The position numbers and the translations under genes are program-made. Positions 55,147-64,000 of a stretch of 64,000 bases of DNA are shown one piece after another. This DNA is from Leuconostoc pseudomesenteroides KCTC 3652 (GTDB lineage: Bacteria; Bacillota; Bacilli; Lactobacillales; Lactobacillaceae), in contig NZ_BMBP01000001.1 in the NCBI RefSeq assembly GCF_014634745.1, positions 310,001-374,000 on the forward strand, given 5' to 3'. The number at the start of each line of letters is the position of its first letter. The first letter of the stretch is position 1. The notes beneath the pieces are model-generated. The model did no database searches. It was not told the origin of the DNA and was given only the letters and a program-made list of their open reading frames with translations.

Positions 55147-55308
55147 CTAATAATGATCTAATTTGTTGTTAATTGCTAAGCTCACTGACAAAGCTATAGT
55201 GATTAATAGTAAATTTTGTAACGTGAGTTGACCGATTAAAATTACAACAATTAAGGCGATAACTAAGCCACTACTAAATGTAATTAAGTTCTTGTTGAAC
55301 TTGGTCAT
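55147..55308 (-). CDS. Small two-helix membrane peptide (53 residues), candidate immunity protein
   Basis: Reads MTKFNKNLITFSSGLVIALI at the start, then a second hydrophobic segment and a polar tail ending KLDHY. GAGG lies 8 bases before the ATG. Third in the cassette after the exported protein and a 52-residue peptide. No homologue recalled. Its size and two helices fit a bacteriocin immunity peptide; that is inference from position. Confidence 0.65.
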   Translation of the reverse strand: MTKFNKNLITFSSGLVIALIVVILIGQLTLQNLLLITIALSVSLAINNKLDHY

Positions 55309-55338
55309 TGATAACCTCACATATAAATCAACTCTGCA

Positions 55339-55497
55339 TTAGCCATCGTCAGACCGATTTAAATAGTATACAATTGCCAATGAAATCAACACAGAGACGA
55401 TGGTTATTAATTGCCAATATTGCGGTAGCCATGTTTCCGACGCCAATGATATTAACGCAATAATTAAAACTGCAATTAATATGTTAATTTTTAGCAT
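55339..55497 (-). CDS. Small two-helix membrane peptide (52 residues), candidate immunity protein
   Basis: Begins MLKINILIAVLIIALISLAS, a helix, then TWLPQYWQ, a second helix, and a polar tail NRSDDG. Its ATG overlaps the stop of the exported protein by one base (TAATG), so it is translationally coupled to it. Like the 53-residue neighbour, too short to be expected in automatic annotation. Confidence 0.7.
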   Translation of the reverse strand: MLKINILIAVLIIALISLASETWLPQYWQLITIVSVLISLAIVYYLNRSDDG

Positions 55498-56060
55498 TAT
55501 TGAGAACCAAAATTAACTATATTCCAGCGACTATTAAACTCAAACCAAGCACCACGATCTGCTGGAATAAGAGAAATAGCACCACCAACACCAGTAGCAA
55601 TCATTGCAGCTGGTGCACCAGTTATTCCTGCTGAGGCAATAGCGCTGGCTACCGCTCCAGCGATTGCTACAGCCCCAGCTAATTTAACAACTTTAACTAA
55701 CGCAGAATTAATGTACAGTCGCGTATGCCCATTGCTATATGATTTTACATAAGTACTGCCTTGACGCAACTCATCCATACTAATTACCGCCTGCTTATCT
55801 GATTCAGATAGCTTTTGATAAGCGCTATAATCATTTTCTTTGATATAGTTCAAAACGGCTACTCCAGAAATATAGTGACTTGTTGAAGAACTATCTAAGA
55901 CCGGATTATTTGGATCTAGCCCACCAAAATCAGTAGTTGTAGTTAATTTTGCAGTATTCTGTGTTGTAGTGTCCGCAAATACACTTGTTGCTGGTATAAC
56001 AGCAGTTGTCAAGTTTGCTGCTGTTAAAACACCTAGCGTCATTCCAATAATATTCTTCAT
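55497..56060 (-). CDS. Sec-exported protein with a glycine/alanine-rich hydrophobic hairpin; bacteriocin candidate
   Basis: 187 residues from the ATG at 56060 (GGGGAG 8 bases upstream). Residues 1-29 are a Sec signal peptide ending TSVFA, with cleavage before D30. The mature part is polar (30-120), then has two hydrophobic stretches, KVVKLAGAVAIAGAVASAI (about 123-141) and GAPAAMIATGVGGAISLI (148-165), rich in small residues, and an aromatic tail ADRGAWFEFNSRWNIVNFG. No cysteine in the mature part. Export plus a membrane-active C-terminus plus two coupled tiny membrane proteins resemble Sec-dependent large bacteriocins such as dysgalacticin and streptococcin A-M57, by architecture only. I do not recognise the sequence. 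Confidence 0.72.
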   Translation of the reverse strand: MKNIIGMTLGVLTAANLTTAVIPATSVFADTTTQNTAKLTTTTDFGGLDPNNPVLDSSSTSHYISGVAVLNYIKENDYSAYQKLSESDKQAVISMDELRQGSTYVKSYSNGHTRLYINSALVKVVKLAGAVAIAGAVASAIASAGITGAPAAMIATGVGGAISLIPADRGAWFEFNSRWNIVNFGSQ

Positions 56061-56358
56061 AACAAAACTCCCCTTTACTTGATGATAAAATATTTGCAAT
56101 TTAATTCATAAGCTTGTCCCCTGGGTACAACACGAGTATACTACTTTTACTTGTTAATGTATACCATTTATTTAAAAAGTCTTATAAATATGCACTATAA
56201 TTACTTTTAATAACATATACCAATTTATTTATTCACCCAAAATAGACCAAGAGTCTAAATTAGGAAGATAAAGCAATACTCATCAGTTAAAGAATTCAAA
56301 GGCGCAAGTCAATCTTGAATCATGTATGATAACAATGGTCAAATTTAGACAAAATTAA
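56061..56358. promoter_or_regulatory. Upstream region of the bacteriocin-like cassette
   Basis: AT-rich, no gene seen. On the minus strand it holds a -10-like TATACT (56137-56142) and two related segments (56132-56165 and 56191-56221) that share GGTATA..TTA..AAAGTA..TATA. Two GTATAC palindromes 23 bp apart flank the nearer segment. A hairpin TAGAC-caaga-GTCTA lies at 56243-56257, and a 9-base inverted repeat GTCTAAATT/AATTTAGAC spans 56253-56350. No supported RNA gene. Confidence 0.5.
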
Positions 56359-56397
56359 AACGGCTAGTTGTCGTTATTCTACCGTCAACTAGCCGTT
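56359..56397 (-). terminator. Terminator after alsS
   Basis: 12 bp perfect stem AACGGCTAGTTG/CAACTAGCCGTT with a 15-base loop and a T-rich tail on the minus strand. Confidence 0.85.
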
Positions 56398-56461
56398 CTA
56401 ATTATTAGTTAAATTTCACTTTAACTTTTTGAACATTCATCAAAAACGCGCTTTTCTATGT

Positions 56462-58147
56462 TCAACCTTCAGATTCAATCAATTGTGAACCAAGCTCATA
56501 GTTATGTGAATAATCAACAGGAATATCAACTACCACAGGGCCTTCCGTAGCAAAAGCCTCGTCTAATATTTTATCCAACTGATCAGGCGTTGTAACGCGC
56601 AAACCTTTAGCACCGAAACTTTCAGCATATTTTACAATATCAATATTACCAAATGTGACACCAGCAGATTCACCGTTGTATTTCATTTCTTCTTGGAATT
56701 TAACCATGTCATAATGCGCGTTATCATTCCAAACAATGTGAACAGTGTTCAATTGTAAACGCACCGCCGTTTCTAATTCCATAGCTGAGAAGAAGAAACC
56801 ACCATCGCCCGATACAGAGACAGACTTTGCATTTGGTCGAACCATAGCAGCGGTCAAAGACCATGGCAAACCAACACCAAGCGTCTGCATACCGTTAGAA
56901 ATTAAGAAGTGACGTGCCACGTAAGATTTGAAATGACGTGCCATCCAAATATAGTGTGATCCAATATCTGTTGAAACTGTCATATCATCTGTAACGTGGG
57001 CTTGGATTGACTTAATAACATTAAGCGGATGGTTCAAGTTACCTTCAGCAGGTGTGTAAGATGGTTCGTCAGAAGCACGCAAATCATCTTTTAATGCTTT
57101 CAAGACACTTTGACTTTCAGCAGGGACTTGATACCCATTGATACGCTCTGCCAACAAATCCAAACTCTGCGCTAAATCACCAATCAATTGACGTTTTGGT
57201 ACAAAATTGTTGTCAATTTGAACATGTGTCGTGTCTAGCGCAACAATATTCAAATTATTTTCCTTATTCCAGTTTCGTGGCTCATATTCAATGGCATCAT
57301 AACCCAATGTCACCACTAAATCAGCTTGTTGCAAAAGCTTGTCACCTGTTTGGTTACGGAATAATCCGATACGACCAAAGAAAGTTTCAGGTTCGAGGTC
57401 TCGAGAGATAACCCCTGCACCTTGGAATGTTTCAACAACTGGTAACGTCGTTTGTTTAAGCAAATGATGCAAAGCCGTCACCGTTGCATCATCAGATCCG
57501 CGCGCACCCACCAACAAAACAGGTAGCTTAGCCTGTTTGATTTGTTCAGCCAACCAATCGAGGTCAGCAATAGCAGCAGCACCTTGCTGTGCCTCAGGTA
57601 CTTGTGGCAATGCAGAAATTGATACTGGTGCATCATCAACATCTTGTGGTAATGACACAAACGCCGCACCCTTTTTCGCACCATTCGCCGCCGCAAAAGC
57701 ATTTGCAATGATTTCTGAGATATTATTAGGATCTTGAATTTCTGAACTATAATGAGTGATAGCGTTAAAGAGCGATACTGAATTCGTTGACTGGTGTGTC
57801 AAACGATACAAATCACGGCGTGGTACTTGACCACCAATGGCAACAACTGAATCACTTTCAGCGTTAGCTGTCATCAAACCGGTTGCTAAGTTACCAACAC
57901 CTGGTCCAGAAGTCGCAATCACAACACCTGTTTTACCTGTGATACGTGAAAATGCTTGTGCCATAAAGGCGGCATTTTGTTCGTGACGTGTCACAATTAA
58001 CTTTGGTACTTTTTGACCGGTCTTGGGATGTTCAAGTGTTTCAAATAAACGATCAATTTTTGCACCTGGAATACCAAAAACAAGGTCAACACCATGATTA
58101 ACTAGACTGTCTGTGACAATATCTGAACCATATTTTTGTTCTGTCAT
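56462..58147 (-). CDS. alsS: Acetolactate synthase, catabolic
   Basis: Condenses two pyruvates to 2-acetolactate with thiamine diphosphate. 561 residues. GIPGAKIDRLFETLEHP, IVTRHEQNAAFMAQAFSR (with the catalytic glutamate), ATSGPGVGNLATGLMTA, and the diphosphate-binding GDGGFFFSAMELETA. Family features favour the AlsS (acetoin pathway) form over the FAD-containing IlvB. GAGG lies 10 bases upstream. Stands alone with a terminator. Confidence 0.96.
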   Translation of the reverse strand: MTEQKYGSDIVTDSLVNHGVDLVFGIPGAKIDRLFETLEHPKTGQKVPKLIVTRHEQNAAFMAQAFSRITGKTGVVIATSGPGVGNLATGLMTANAESDSVVAIGGQVPRRDLYRLTHQSTNSVSLFNAITHYSSEIQDPNNISEIIANAFAAANGAKKGAAFVSLPQDVDDAPVSISALPQVPEAQQGAAAIADLDWLAEQIKQAKLPVLLVGARGSDDATVTALHHLLKQTTLPVVETFQGAGVISRDLEPETFFGRIGLFRNQTGDKLLQQADLVVTLGYDAIEYEPRNWNKENNLNIVALDTTHVQIDNNFVPKRQLIGDLAQSLDLLAERINGYQVPAESQSVLKALKDDLRASDEPSYTPAEGNLNHPLNVIKSIQAHVTDDMTVSTDIGSHYIWMARHFKSYVARHFLISNGMQTLGVGLPWSLTAAMVRPNAKSVSVSGDGGFFFSAMELETAVRLQLNTVHIVWNDNAHYDMVKFQEEMKYNGESAGVTFGNIDIVKYAESFGAKGLRVTTPDQLDKILDEAFATEGPVVVDIPVDYSHNYELGSQLIESEG

Positions 58148-58217
58148 TTAAAGTTTGCCTCTTCTTGATTTAATAATGTTATCATAGCACTTTTCACATG
58201 AGTTTTGTACTGGTTAA

Positions 58218-58258
58218 TTGTGAAGTTTGTTTTAATATCAATGATACATAATTCACAA
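58218..58258. promoter_or_regulatory. TTGTGAA/TTCACAA inverted repeat upstream of alsS
   Basis: Half-sites of 7 bases, perfect inverse complements, 27 bases apart (58218-58224 and 58252-58258), upstream of an extended -10 TGCTATGAT. Half-sites match those of Rex or FNR-type regulators, but spacing differs. Confidence 0.3.
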
Positions 58259-58298
58259 ACTCAACGTTTTTAAAGATTGTGAATTATTTCTCAACAAA

Positions 58299-58324
58299 AA
58301 AGCTTGCCTCATCGGGCAAGCTTT
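58299..58324 (-). terminator. Terminator after obgE
   Basis: Minus-strand AAAGCTTGCC-loop-GGCAAGCTTT followed by TTTG. Confidence 0.88.
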
Positions 58325-58331
58325 CTCACTT

Positions 58332-59651
58332 TTAATCACTAAATTCAAACACAAAGTCAGAATTATTAATGCGCACATCATCACCATCTTTGGCGCCGGC
58401 TTCACGTAGCTTATCATCAACGCCCATATGACGCAGTTGACGCGCAAAACGCATAATAGTTGCATCTCGTTGAATATTTGTCATTAAGAACAACTTTTCA
58501 ATTTCTGCCCCACTTAACAACCAACGCTCCTCATCTTCAACCCACTCAACAGTAAAGTCGTGTGTTTCAGGTGTAAAGGTGTACGTTTTCTCAGTCACTT
58601 CGTTTTCCACTACTGGACGATAGCTTTCAGGTGCAGGCGCAGTGGCCAACATATCTGCTGTCAAACGCATTAGGTCTTTTACACCATCTCGTGTAATTGA
58701 AGAAATAGGCATAATCGTGGGCATAGTTGGCAAACCGGAATCTGCTTCGACTTCTGATGTGAATTTTGCCAAATTTTCGTTTGAATCAGGCATATCCATC
58801 TTAGTAGGCACCACAATTTGTGGGCGATTTAAAATCGTCTCATCGTATTGTTGCAACTCATCTAAAATTTTGCGGTATTGCGTATAAGGATCAGTGCCTT
58901 CAATACCTGACATATCAACTAAGTGCAAGATTACCTTAGTTCGCTCAACATGTCGTAAAAATTGAAAGCCTAGACCAACGCCTTGCGCAGCACCCTCAAT
59001 CAAACCCGGCAAGTCCGCCATAACAAAGTCACGATCATCATCCAAACGCACCATACCAATATTAGGAGATAAAGTTGTAAAATGATAAGCAGCTACTTTG
59101 GGTTTCGCATTTGATACAACAGACAATAGCGTTGATTTTCCTGCAGAAGGAAAACCAACTAGTCCTACATCTGCTAAGACTTTCAACTCTAATTTGAGAT
59201 TGCGAATTTCACCTGGTTCACCGTTTTCGGACAACTCTGGTGCAGGATTAGCAGGCGTTGCAAAATGGATGTTACCGCGACCGCCACGACCACCTTTAGC
59301 AACAACAAGCTCTTGTCCATTTTCTAGCAAATCAGCTAATACTTCGCCTGTGTCGGCGTCGCTTACTGTTGTGCCTTGTGGCACTTTAATATACCGGTCA
59401 TCAGCGGATGCACCAGTCATACCTTTTGTGCCCCCATTACCACCAGGTTGTGCCTTAAAATGGCGGTTGTATCGGAAGTCCATTAATGTCCGCAGACCTT
59501 CATCTACTTTAAAAATGATTGACCCACCGTGACCACCGTCACCACCAAAAGGTCCTCCCATTGCCACGAATTTTTCGTGACGGAAAGACACAATACCATC
59601 GCCACCTTTTCCGGCTTTTACTTCAATTTGTGCTTGATCTACGAATGCCAT
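58332..59651 (-). CDS. obgE: GTPase Obg
   Basis: Ribosome-assembly and stress GTPase. 439 residues: the glycine-rich Obg domain (1-158; [27 protein letters not shown]), G domain with [20 protein letters not shown], and a C-terminal OCT domain. The ATG at 59651 lacks a ribosome-binding site; a seven-codon upstream frame overlaps it (separate entry). Confidence 0.96.
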   Translation of the reverse strand: MAFVDQAQIEVKAGKGGDGIVSFRHEKFVAMGGPFGGDGGHGGSIIFKVDEGLRTLMDFRYNRHFKAQPGGNGGTKGMTGASADDRYIKVPQGTTVSDADTGEVLADLLENGQELVVAKGGRGGRGNIHFATPANPAPELSENGEPGEIRNLKLELKVLADVGLVGFPSAGKSTLLSVVSNAKPKVAAYHFTTLSPNIGMVRLDDDRDFVMADLPGLIEGAAQGVGLGFQFLRHVERTKVILHLVDMSGIEGTDPYTQYRKILDELQQYDETILNRPQIVVPTKMDMPDSNENLAKFTSEVEADSGLPTMPTIMPISSITRDGVKDLMRLTADMLATAPAPESYRPVVENEVTEKTYTFTPETHDFTVEWVEDEERWLLSGAEIEKLFLMTNIQRDATIMRFARQLRHMGVDDKLREAGAKDGDDVRINNSDFVFEFSD

Positions 59652-59663
59652 AAATTTGTCATG
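59640..59663 (-). promoter_or_regulatory. Seven-codon upstream frame overlapping the obgE start
   Basis: ATG ACA AAT TTA TGG CAT TCG TAG (MTNLWHS), with GAGG 8 bases before its ATG. Its stop lies 12 bases inside obgE. The obgE ATG at 59651 is inside it in another frame, so translational re-initiation is plausible. Confidence 0.5.
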
Positions 59664-59759
59664 GCGTTGACCTCAAGTCAGTCGCCACTTTTCTCCTTGT
59701 CTGCACACCCTGTGTGCTTGCGTATGTTAAACACTCTAGTTTACCATAAAAGCATGAAA

Positions 59760-61559
59760 TTAGCTATGTTCCCCGGCATTAAGCGACAGGTGAATTACTC
59801 GCGCTAGTTTTTCGTTGATACCAATTGCCGCCAATTCATCAATACTTGCTGCCGTGATTTTTGGTAATGACCCAAATTCACGCAATAATTTTTGGCGCGT
59901 TTTGGGTCCTACACCTTGAATTGTGTCGAGTCGTGAAGCTAACGAATGCTTACTCCGTAATTGGCGATGGAAACTAATGGCAAAACGATGAACTTCTTCT
60001 TGTACGCGTTGAATTAAGAAAAACCCCTCAGATTGTTTATCCAAAGTCACAATTTGTTCTGTGTTACCATCGATTAAATCAGCCGTCTTGTGCTTATCAT
60101 TTTTGACCATTGCGGCAATCGGAACATTTATAAGCCCAAGTTCGTCAATCAATACCTCTTTAGCTGCATGTAGCTGAATTTCACCACCATCCATTAAAAT
60201 CAAATCAGGTAAATCACCACCCTCTTTGAGAACACGACTGTAACGTCGACGGATTACTTCCTGCGTTTCAGCCCATTCATCAGCGTGATGAGTAGACTGA
60301 ATTTTGTACTTGCGATAAAGATCCTTGTTGGGTACGCCATCATCAAAAACAACCATCGCACTGACAATCTCGACCCCTTGCGTATGAGAATGGTCAAAGG
60401 CCTCAATCCGATGTCCCATCGGAATATTTAACGCGTCGGTGATTTCTTTCATGGCACCAGTTGTTTTTCGTTCATTTAATTGCATCAAACGGAACTTTTC
60501 TTCTAAGACGATTTGCGCATTTTTGGCCGCCAAATCAAGCAAATCTCGCTTTTCACCACGCACTGGTATTCGAACTGGTACATTCAATATTTCTGAAAGC
60601 GCCTTGGTATCAATGCCTTTTGGCACCAATACTTCGCGTGGCTTCTGAATGTTTTTTTGTGCATAAAACTGTTGTATGAAGCTCGTGACTTCTTCGTCAG
60701 CCTCACCTACAATCGCAAAGGTCCGTTTAAATTGACGAATGAGACGGGCTTGGCGCAAGAAAAAGACTTCAACCGTCATCCAACCTTTATCCAAATAGTA
60801 GTTGAATAAATCTCGTGGTGTCGTATCACGTGATAATACCCGTTGGCTTTCAACTGTTTCATCAATATATTTTAACTGATCACGCAAATCCGCTGCATGT
60901 TCAAATTCCAGCGATGACGCTGCTTTTTGCATCTTTTCGGTGATTATTTTTCTCACCGCTTTGGTGTCACCATCTAGAAAATGCTTGATACGTGTAATTT
61001 GTTGATCGTATTCAGTTTTAGGCACTTCATGCCAACATGGTCCCAAACACTGCCCCATATTGTAATACAAGCAAGGCCGTCCTTGAAACCCATTACAGCG
61101 ACGTAAAGGATAGTTTTTCTCTAAAAATCGTAATGTTTCTTGCGCTGCATAAACGTTTGGATATGGTCCAAAATAAAAACCACCGTCTTTTTTAACTTCG
61201 TTGACTAGCGCCATTTTAGGATCACGTTCTTTGGTGATTTTGATGTAAGGATACCCCGTACCGTATTTGAGGCGAATATTATAGTAAGGTTTGTACTTTT
61301 TAATCAATTCATTCTCAATTAAAAAGGCTTCCTTATCAGAATTGGTCACAATAAAATCAAAATCAACAATATTGGCAACCAATTCAGCTGTCTTACCATC
61401 GTGATCTTGTTTAAAGTATGATCTTACTCGGTTTTTGAGATTTTTTGCCTTGCCGACATAAATAATTTTACCGTTAGCATCTTTCATTTGATAAGAGCCC
61501 GGTTCAGCCGGTAGCAAGGTTAATTTTTGTTCAATATGTTGTGATGGATTTGCTAACAT
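59760..61559 (-). CDS. uvrC: UvrABC system protein C
   Basis: Endonuclease of nucleotide excision repair. 599 residues: GIY-YIG domain (PAEPGSYQMKDANGKIIYVGKAKNLKNR), a UVR motif at about 200-235, the RNase H-like C-terminal nuclease (AFDHSHTQGVEIVSAMVVFDDG), and an HhH pair at the end (IQGVGPKTRQKLLREFG). Its ATG is preceded by TGGTATAATGAAACT without ribosome-binding site, so the mRNA may be leaderless. Confidence 0.96.
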   Translation of the reverse strand: MLANPSQHIEQKLTLLPAEPGSYQMKDANGKIIYVGKAKNLKNRVRSYFKQDHDGKTAELVANIVDFDFIVTNSDKEAFLIENELIKKYKPYYNIRLKYGTGYPYIKITKERDPKMALVNEVKKDGGFYFGPYPNVYAAQETLRFLEKNYPLRRCNGFQGRPCLYYNMGQCLGPCWHEVPKTEYDQQITRIKHFLDGDTKAVRKIITEKMQKAASSLEFEHAADLRDQLKYIDETVESQRVLSRDTTPRDLFNYYLDKGWMTVEVFFLRQARLIRQFKRTFAIVGEADEEVTSFIQQFYAQKNIQKPREVLVPKGIDTKALSEILNVPVRIPVRGEKRDLLDLAAKNAQIVLEEKFRLMQLNERKTTGAMKEITDALNIPMGHRIEAFDHSHTQGVEIVSAMVVFDDGVPNKDLYRKYKIQSTHHADEWAETQEVIRRRYSRVLKEGGDLPDLILMDGGEIQLHAAKEVLIDELGLINVPIAAMVKNDKHKTADLIDGNTEQIVTLDKQSEGFFLIQRVQEEVHRFAISFHRQLRSKHSLASRLDTIQGVGPKTRQKLLREFGSLPKITAASIDELAAIGINEKLARVIHLSLNAGEHS

Positions 61560-61565
61560 AGTTTC

Positions 61566-61574
61566 ATTATACCA
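61566..61574 (-). promoter_or_regulatory. Extended -10 promoter of uvrC adjoining the start codon
   Basis: TGGTATAAT; only six bases separate the -10 from the ATG at 61559, so transcription would start at or next to the A of the ATG. Confidence 0.55.
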
Positions 61575-61618
61575 GTCATGTCACGTACTGCTATAAAAAC
61601 GGTCATGACAAGCGATTA

Positions 61619-61649
61619 AAAATCCTACCATTATAGATGATAGGATTTT
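61619..61649 (-). terminator. Terminator after pyrG
   Basis: 13 bp stem with one G-T pair (AAAATCCTATCAT with ATGGTAGGATTTT) followed by T on the minus strand. Confidence 0.85.
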
Positions 61650-61657
61650 GAGAATAA

Positions 61658-63283
<1,626 letters not shown>

Positions 63284-63347
63284 TCATGATTCCATCTGCG
63301 TTTACAACCACAGAAATGACGTAACAATTAGGGGTAAAATAAAATAG

Positions 63348-63440
63348 AAAAGCTCCCAAGAAAGTCTTGAGAGCTTTTAACGTTTGTCCCAACAAATGGG
63401 AGCCCTAATTTATAATACAGAGTTAGTCCTCATTTGTCAA
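63348..63440 (-). promoter_or_regulatory. pyrG promoter and attenuator leader (CTP-sensing by reiterative transcription)
   Basis: -35 TTGACA (63435-63440), 17 bases, -10 TATTAT (63412-63417), then a transcript that starts GGGCTCCC (start about 63405). The terminator stem is at 63348-63378 with TTTTCTATTTT. Its upstream arm has AGCTCTC, which can pair with G-extended 5' ends. In Bacillus subtilis pyrG low CTP leads to added G residues at GGGC and antitermination; this leader has the same parts. Confidence 0.85.
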
Positions 63441-63479
63441 ATTGAATTATCTTAAACACCCAGTCAATGTCCCTGTCCA

Positions 63480-64000
63480 TCAAATTCGTCTGGATTGGTT
63501 GAAAATTTGATTTGGATCATACTGCTTCGCAATTTGATGAAGGCGACGTCCTGTTTCACTTGGCCAAACACGCTTCGTTTCAGCTTGGCTAATGTCACTA
63601 GAATAGGCGCCATAGACCCCTAGGTTTTCCAAATGTAGTGCTTTAAATTGCTGATTCAAGTCATCTGACATTGTTGGATCACACCAAACCGCGATAAAAA
63701 ATTTAGCCTGTCGGTGTGCCCACGCATTAAAATTAATAGCGCGCATATTTATAGCACCATCAATAGCACGAACTTCAAGACCCATTACACTATCCAAAGC
63801 AATTAATTTGGCTAATTTCAGCACAATTTCAGCATCTAATTGATCGACCAACACATTTTTGACATAAGCATCTTGATCCCCCTTGTTGTCCAAATGTGGC
63901 GCTTTGACTAAGTCAGCATAACTCATCTGTTGCCATTCATATTCGACAACTTGTTCAAGATTCTTGCTAGCACGCAATAATGTTTTCATTTTGTCTGTTG
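63480..64000 (-). CDS. FAD-binding oxidoreductase, C-terminal part (berberine-bridge type; 5' end beyond the window)
   Basis: 173 visible residues, open at the right edge. The ending, KRVWPSETGRRLHQIAKQYDPNQIFN, is the berberine-bridge-enzyme (BBE) C-terminal motif of FAD-linked oxidases of the VAO/PCMH family. The FAD domain would be outside the window. Substrate unknown. Confidence 0.8.
   Translation of the reverse strand, partial: TDKMKTLLRASKNLEQVVEYEWQQMSYADLVKAPHLDNKGDQDAYVKNVLVDQLDAEIVLKLAKLIALDSVMGLEVRAIDGAINMRAINFNAWAHRQAKFFIAVWCDPTMSDDLNQQFKALHLENLGVYGAYSSDISQAETKRVWPSETGRRLHQIAKQYDPNQIFNQSRRI

Noticed and set aside
54918-55172. 84-codon plus-strand frame between the membrane protein and the small peptide gene
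   Set aside because: Antisense to the membrane protein start and to terminator hairpins, no ribosome-binding site.
56253-56350. Mobile element (MITE-like) bounded by a 9-base inverted repeat
   Set aside because: The arms are short, there is no target duplication and no second copy in the window.
51511-56400. Prophage or integrated element
   Set aside because: No integrase, transposase, attachment repeat or tRNA at the edges; only the gene content is accessory.

Overview
The window is a gene-dense, low-GC stretch of a lactic acid bacterium chromosome, with about 50 protein genes, nearly all on the minus strand. The gene set points to Leuconostoc or a close heterofermentative relative: a short-form 6-phosphogluconate dehydrogenase beside gluconate kinase and permease, cydABCD, a divergent ccpA/pepQ pair, separate alsS and alsD, and T-box control of alaS. 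The genus is an inference from gene content and protein character; no database search was run.

Layout from left to right (operons read right to left): pcrA, a small P-loop kinase and ligA (cut by the window edge); a plus-strand spermidine-acetyltransferase-like gene; cydABCD with a GH73 glucosaminidase coupled to its end; an ireB-ruvX-DUF1292 unit; alaS behind a T-box; an isoleucine 2-epimerase-like aminotransferase behind an amino acid permease; gnd, gntK and gntP with a divergent RpiR regulator; alsD-udk; an MFS exporter; an OatA-like acyltransferase; ccpA/pepQ; a small membrane protein with a CPBP protease and a HAD phosphatase; a SprT-like protein with an OpuB-type permease/binding-protein fusion; a GAF-domain methionine-sulfoxide-reductase-like gene behind its own T-box; recG-plsX-acpP; tRNA-Cys; mutM-coaE-dnaB-dnaI-yibE/F; a DEAD-box helicase; an oxidoreductase with a degenerate GH25 protein; plus-strand pepS; an accessory segment (51.5-56.4 kb); alsS; obgE; uvrC; pyrG with a leader for CTP-sensing attenuation; and the end of a flavin oxidoreductase cut by the right edge.

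The accessory segment is the least ordinary part. It holds a secreted BspA-type leucine-rich-repeat protein whose repeats form a three-unit superrepeat and which ends in a divergent WxL-like domain, an unknown five-helix membrane protein, and a three-gene cassette made of a Sec-exported protein with a glycine/alanine-rich hydrophobic hairpin followed by two tiny two-helix membrane proteins. The two tiny genes were found by reading the sequence directly. The cassette has the architecture of a large Sec-dependent bacteriocin with immunity peptides and is the best candidate here for an undescribed system. Function is inferred from architecture only.

Metabolic picture: gluconate enters by GntP, is phosphorylated by GntK and oxidised by Gnd under RpiR control; AlsS and AlsD divert pyruvate to acetoin; CydABCD gives respiration if haem and quinone are available; CcpA gives carbon control with cre sites at its own promoter.
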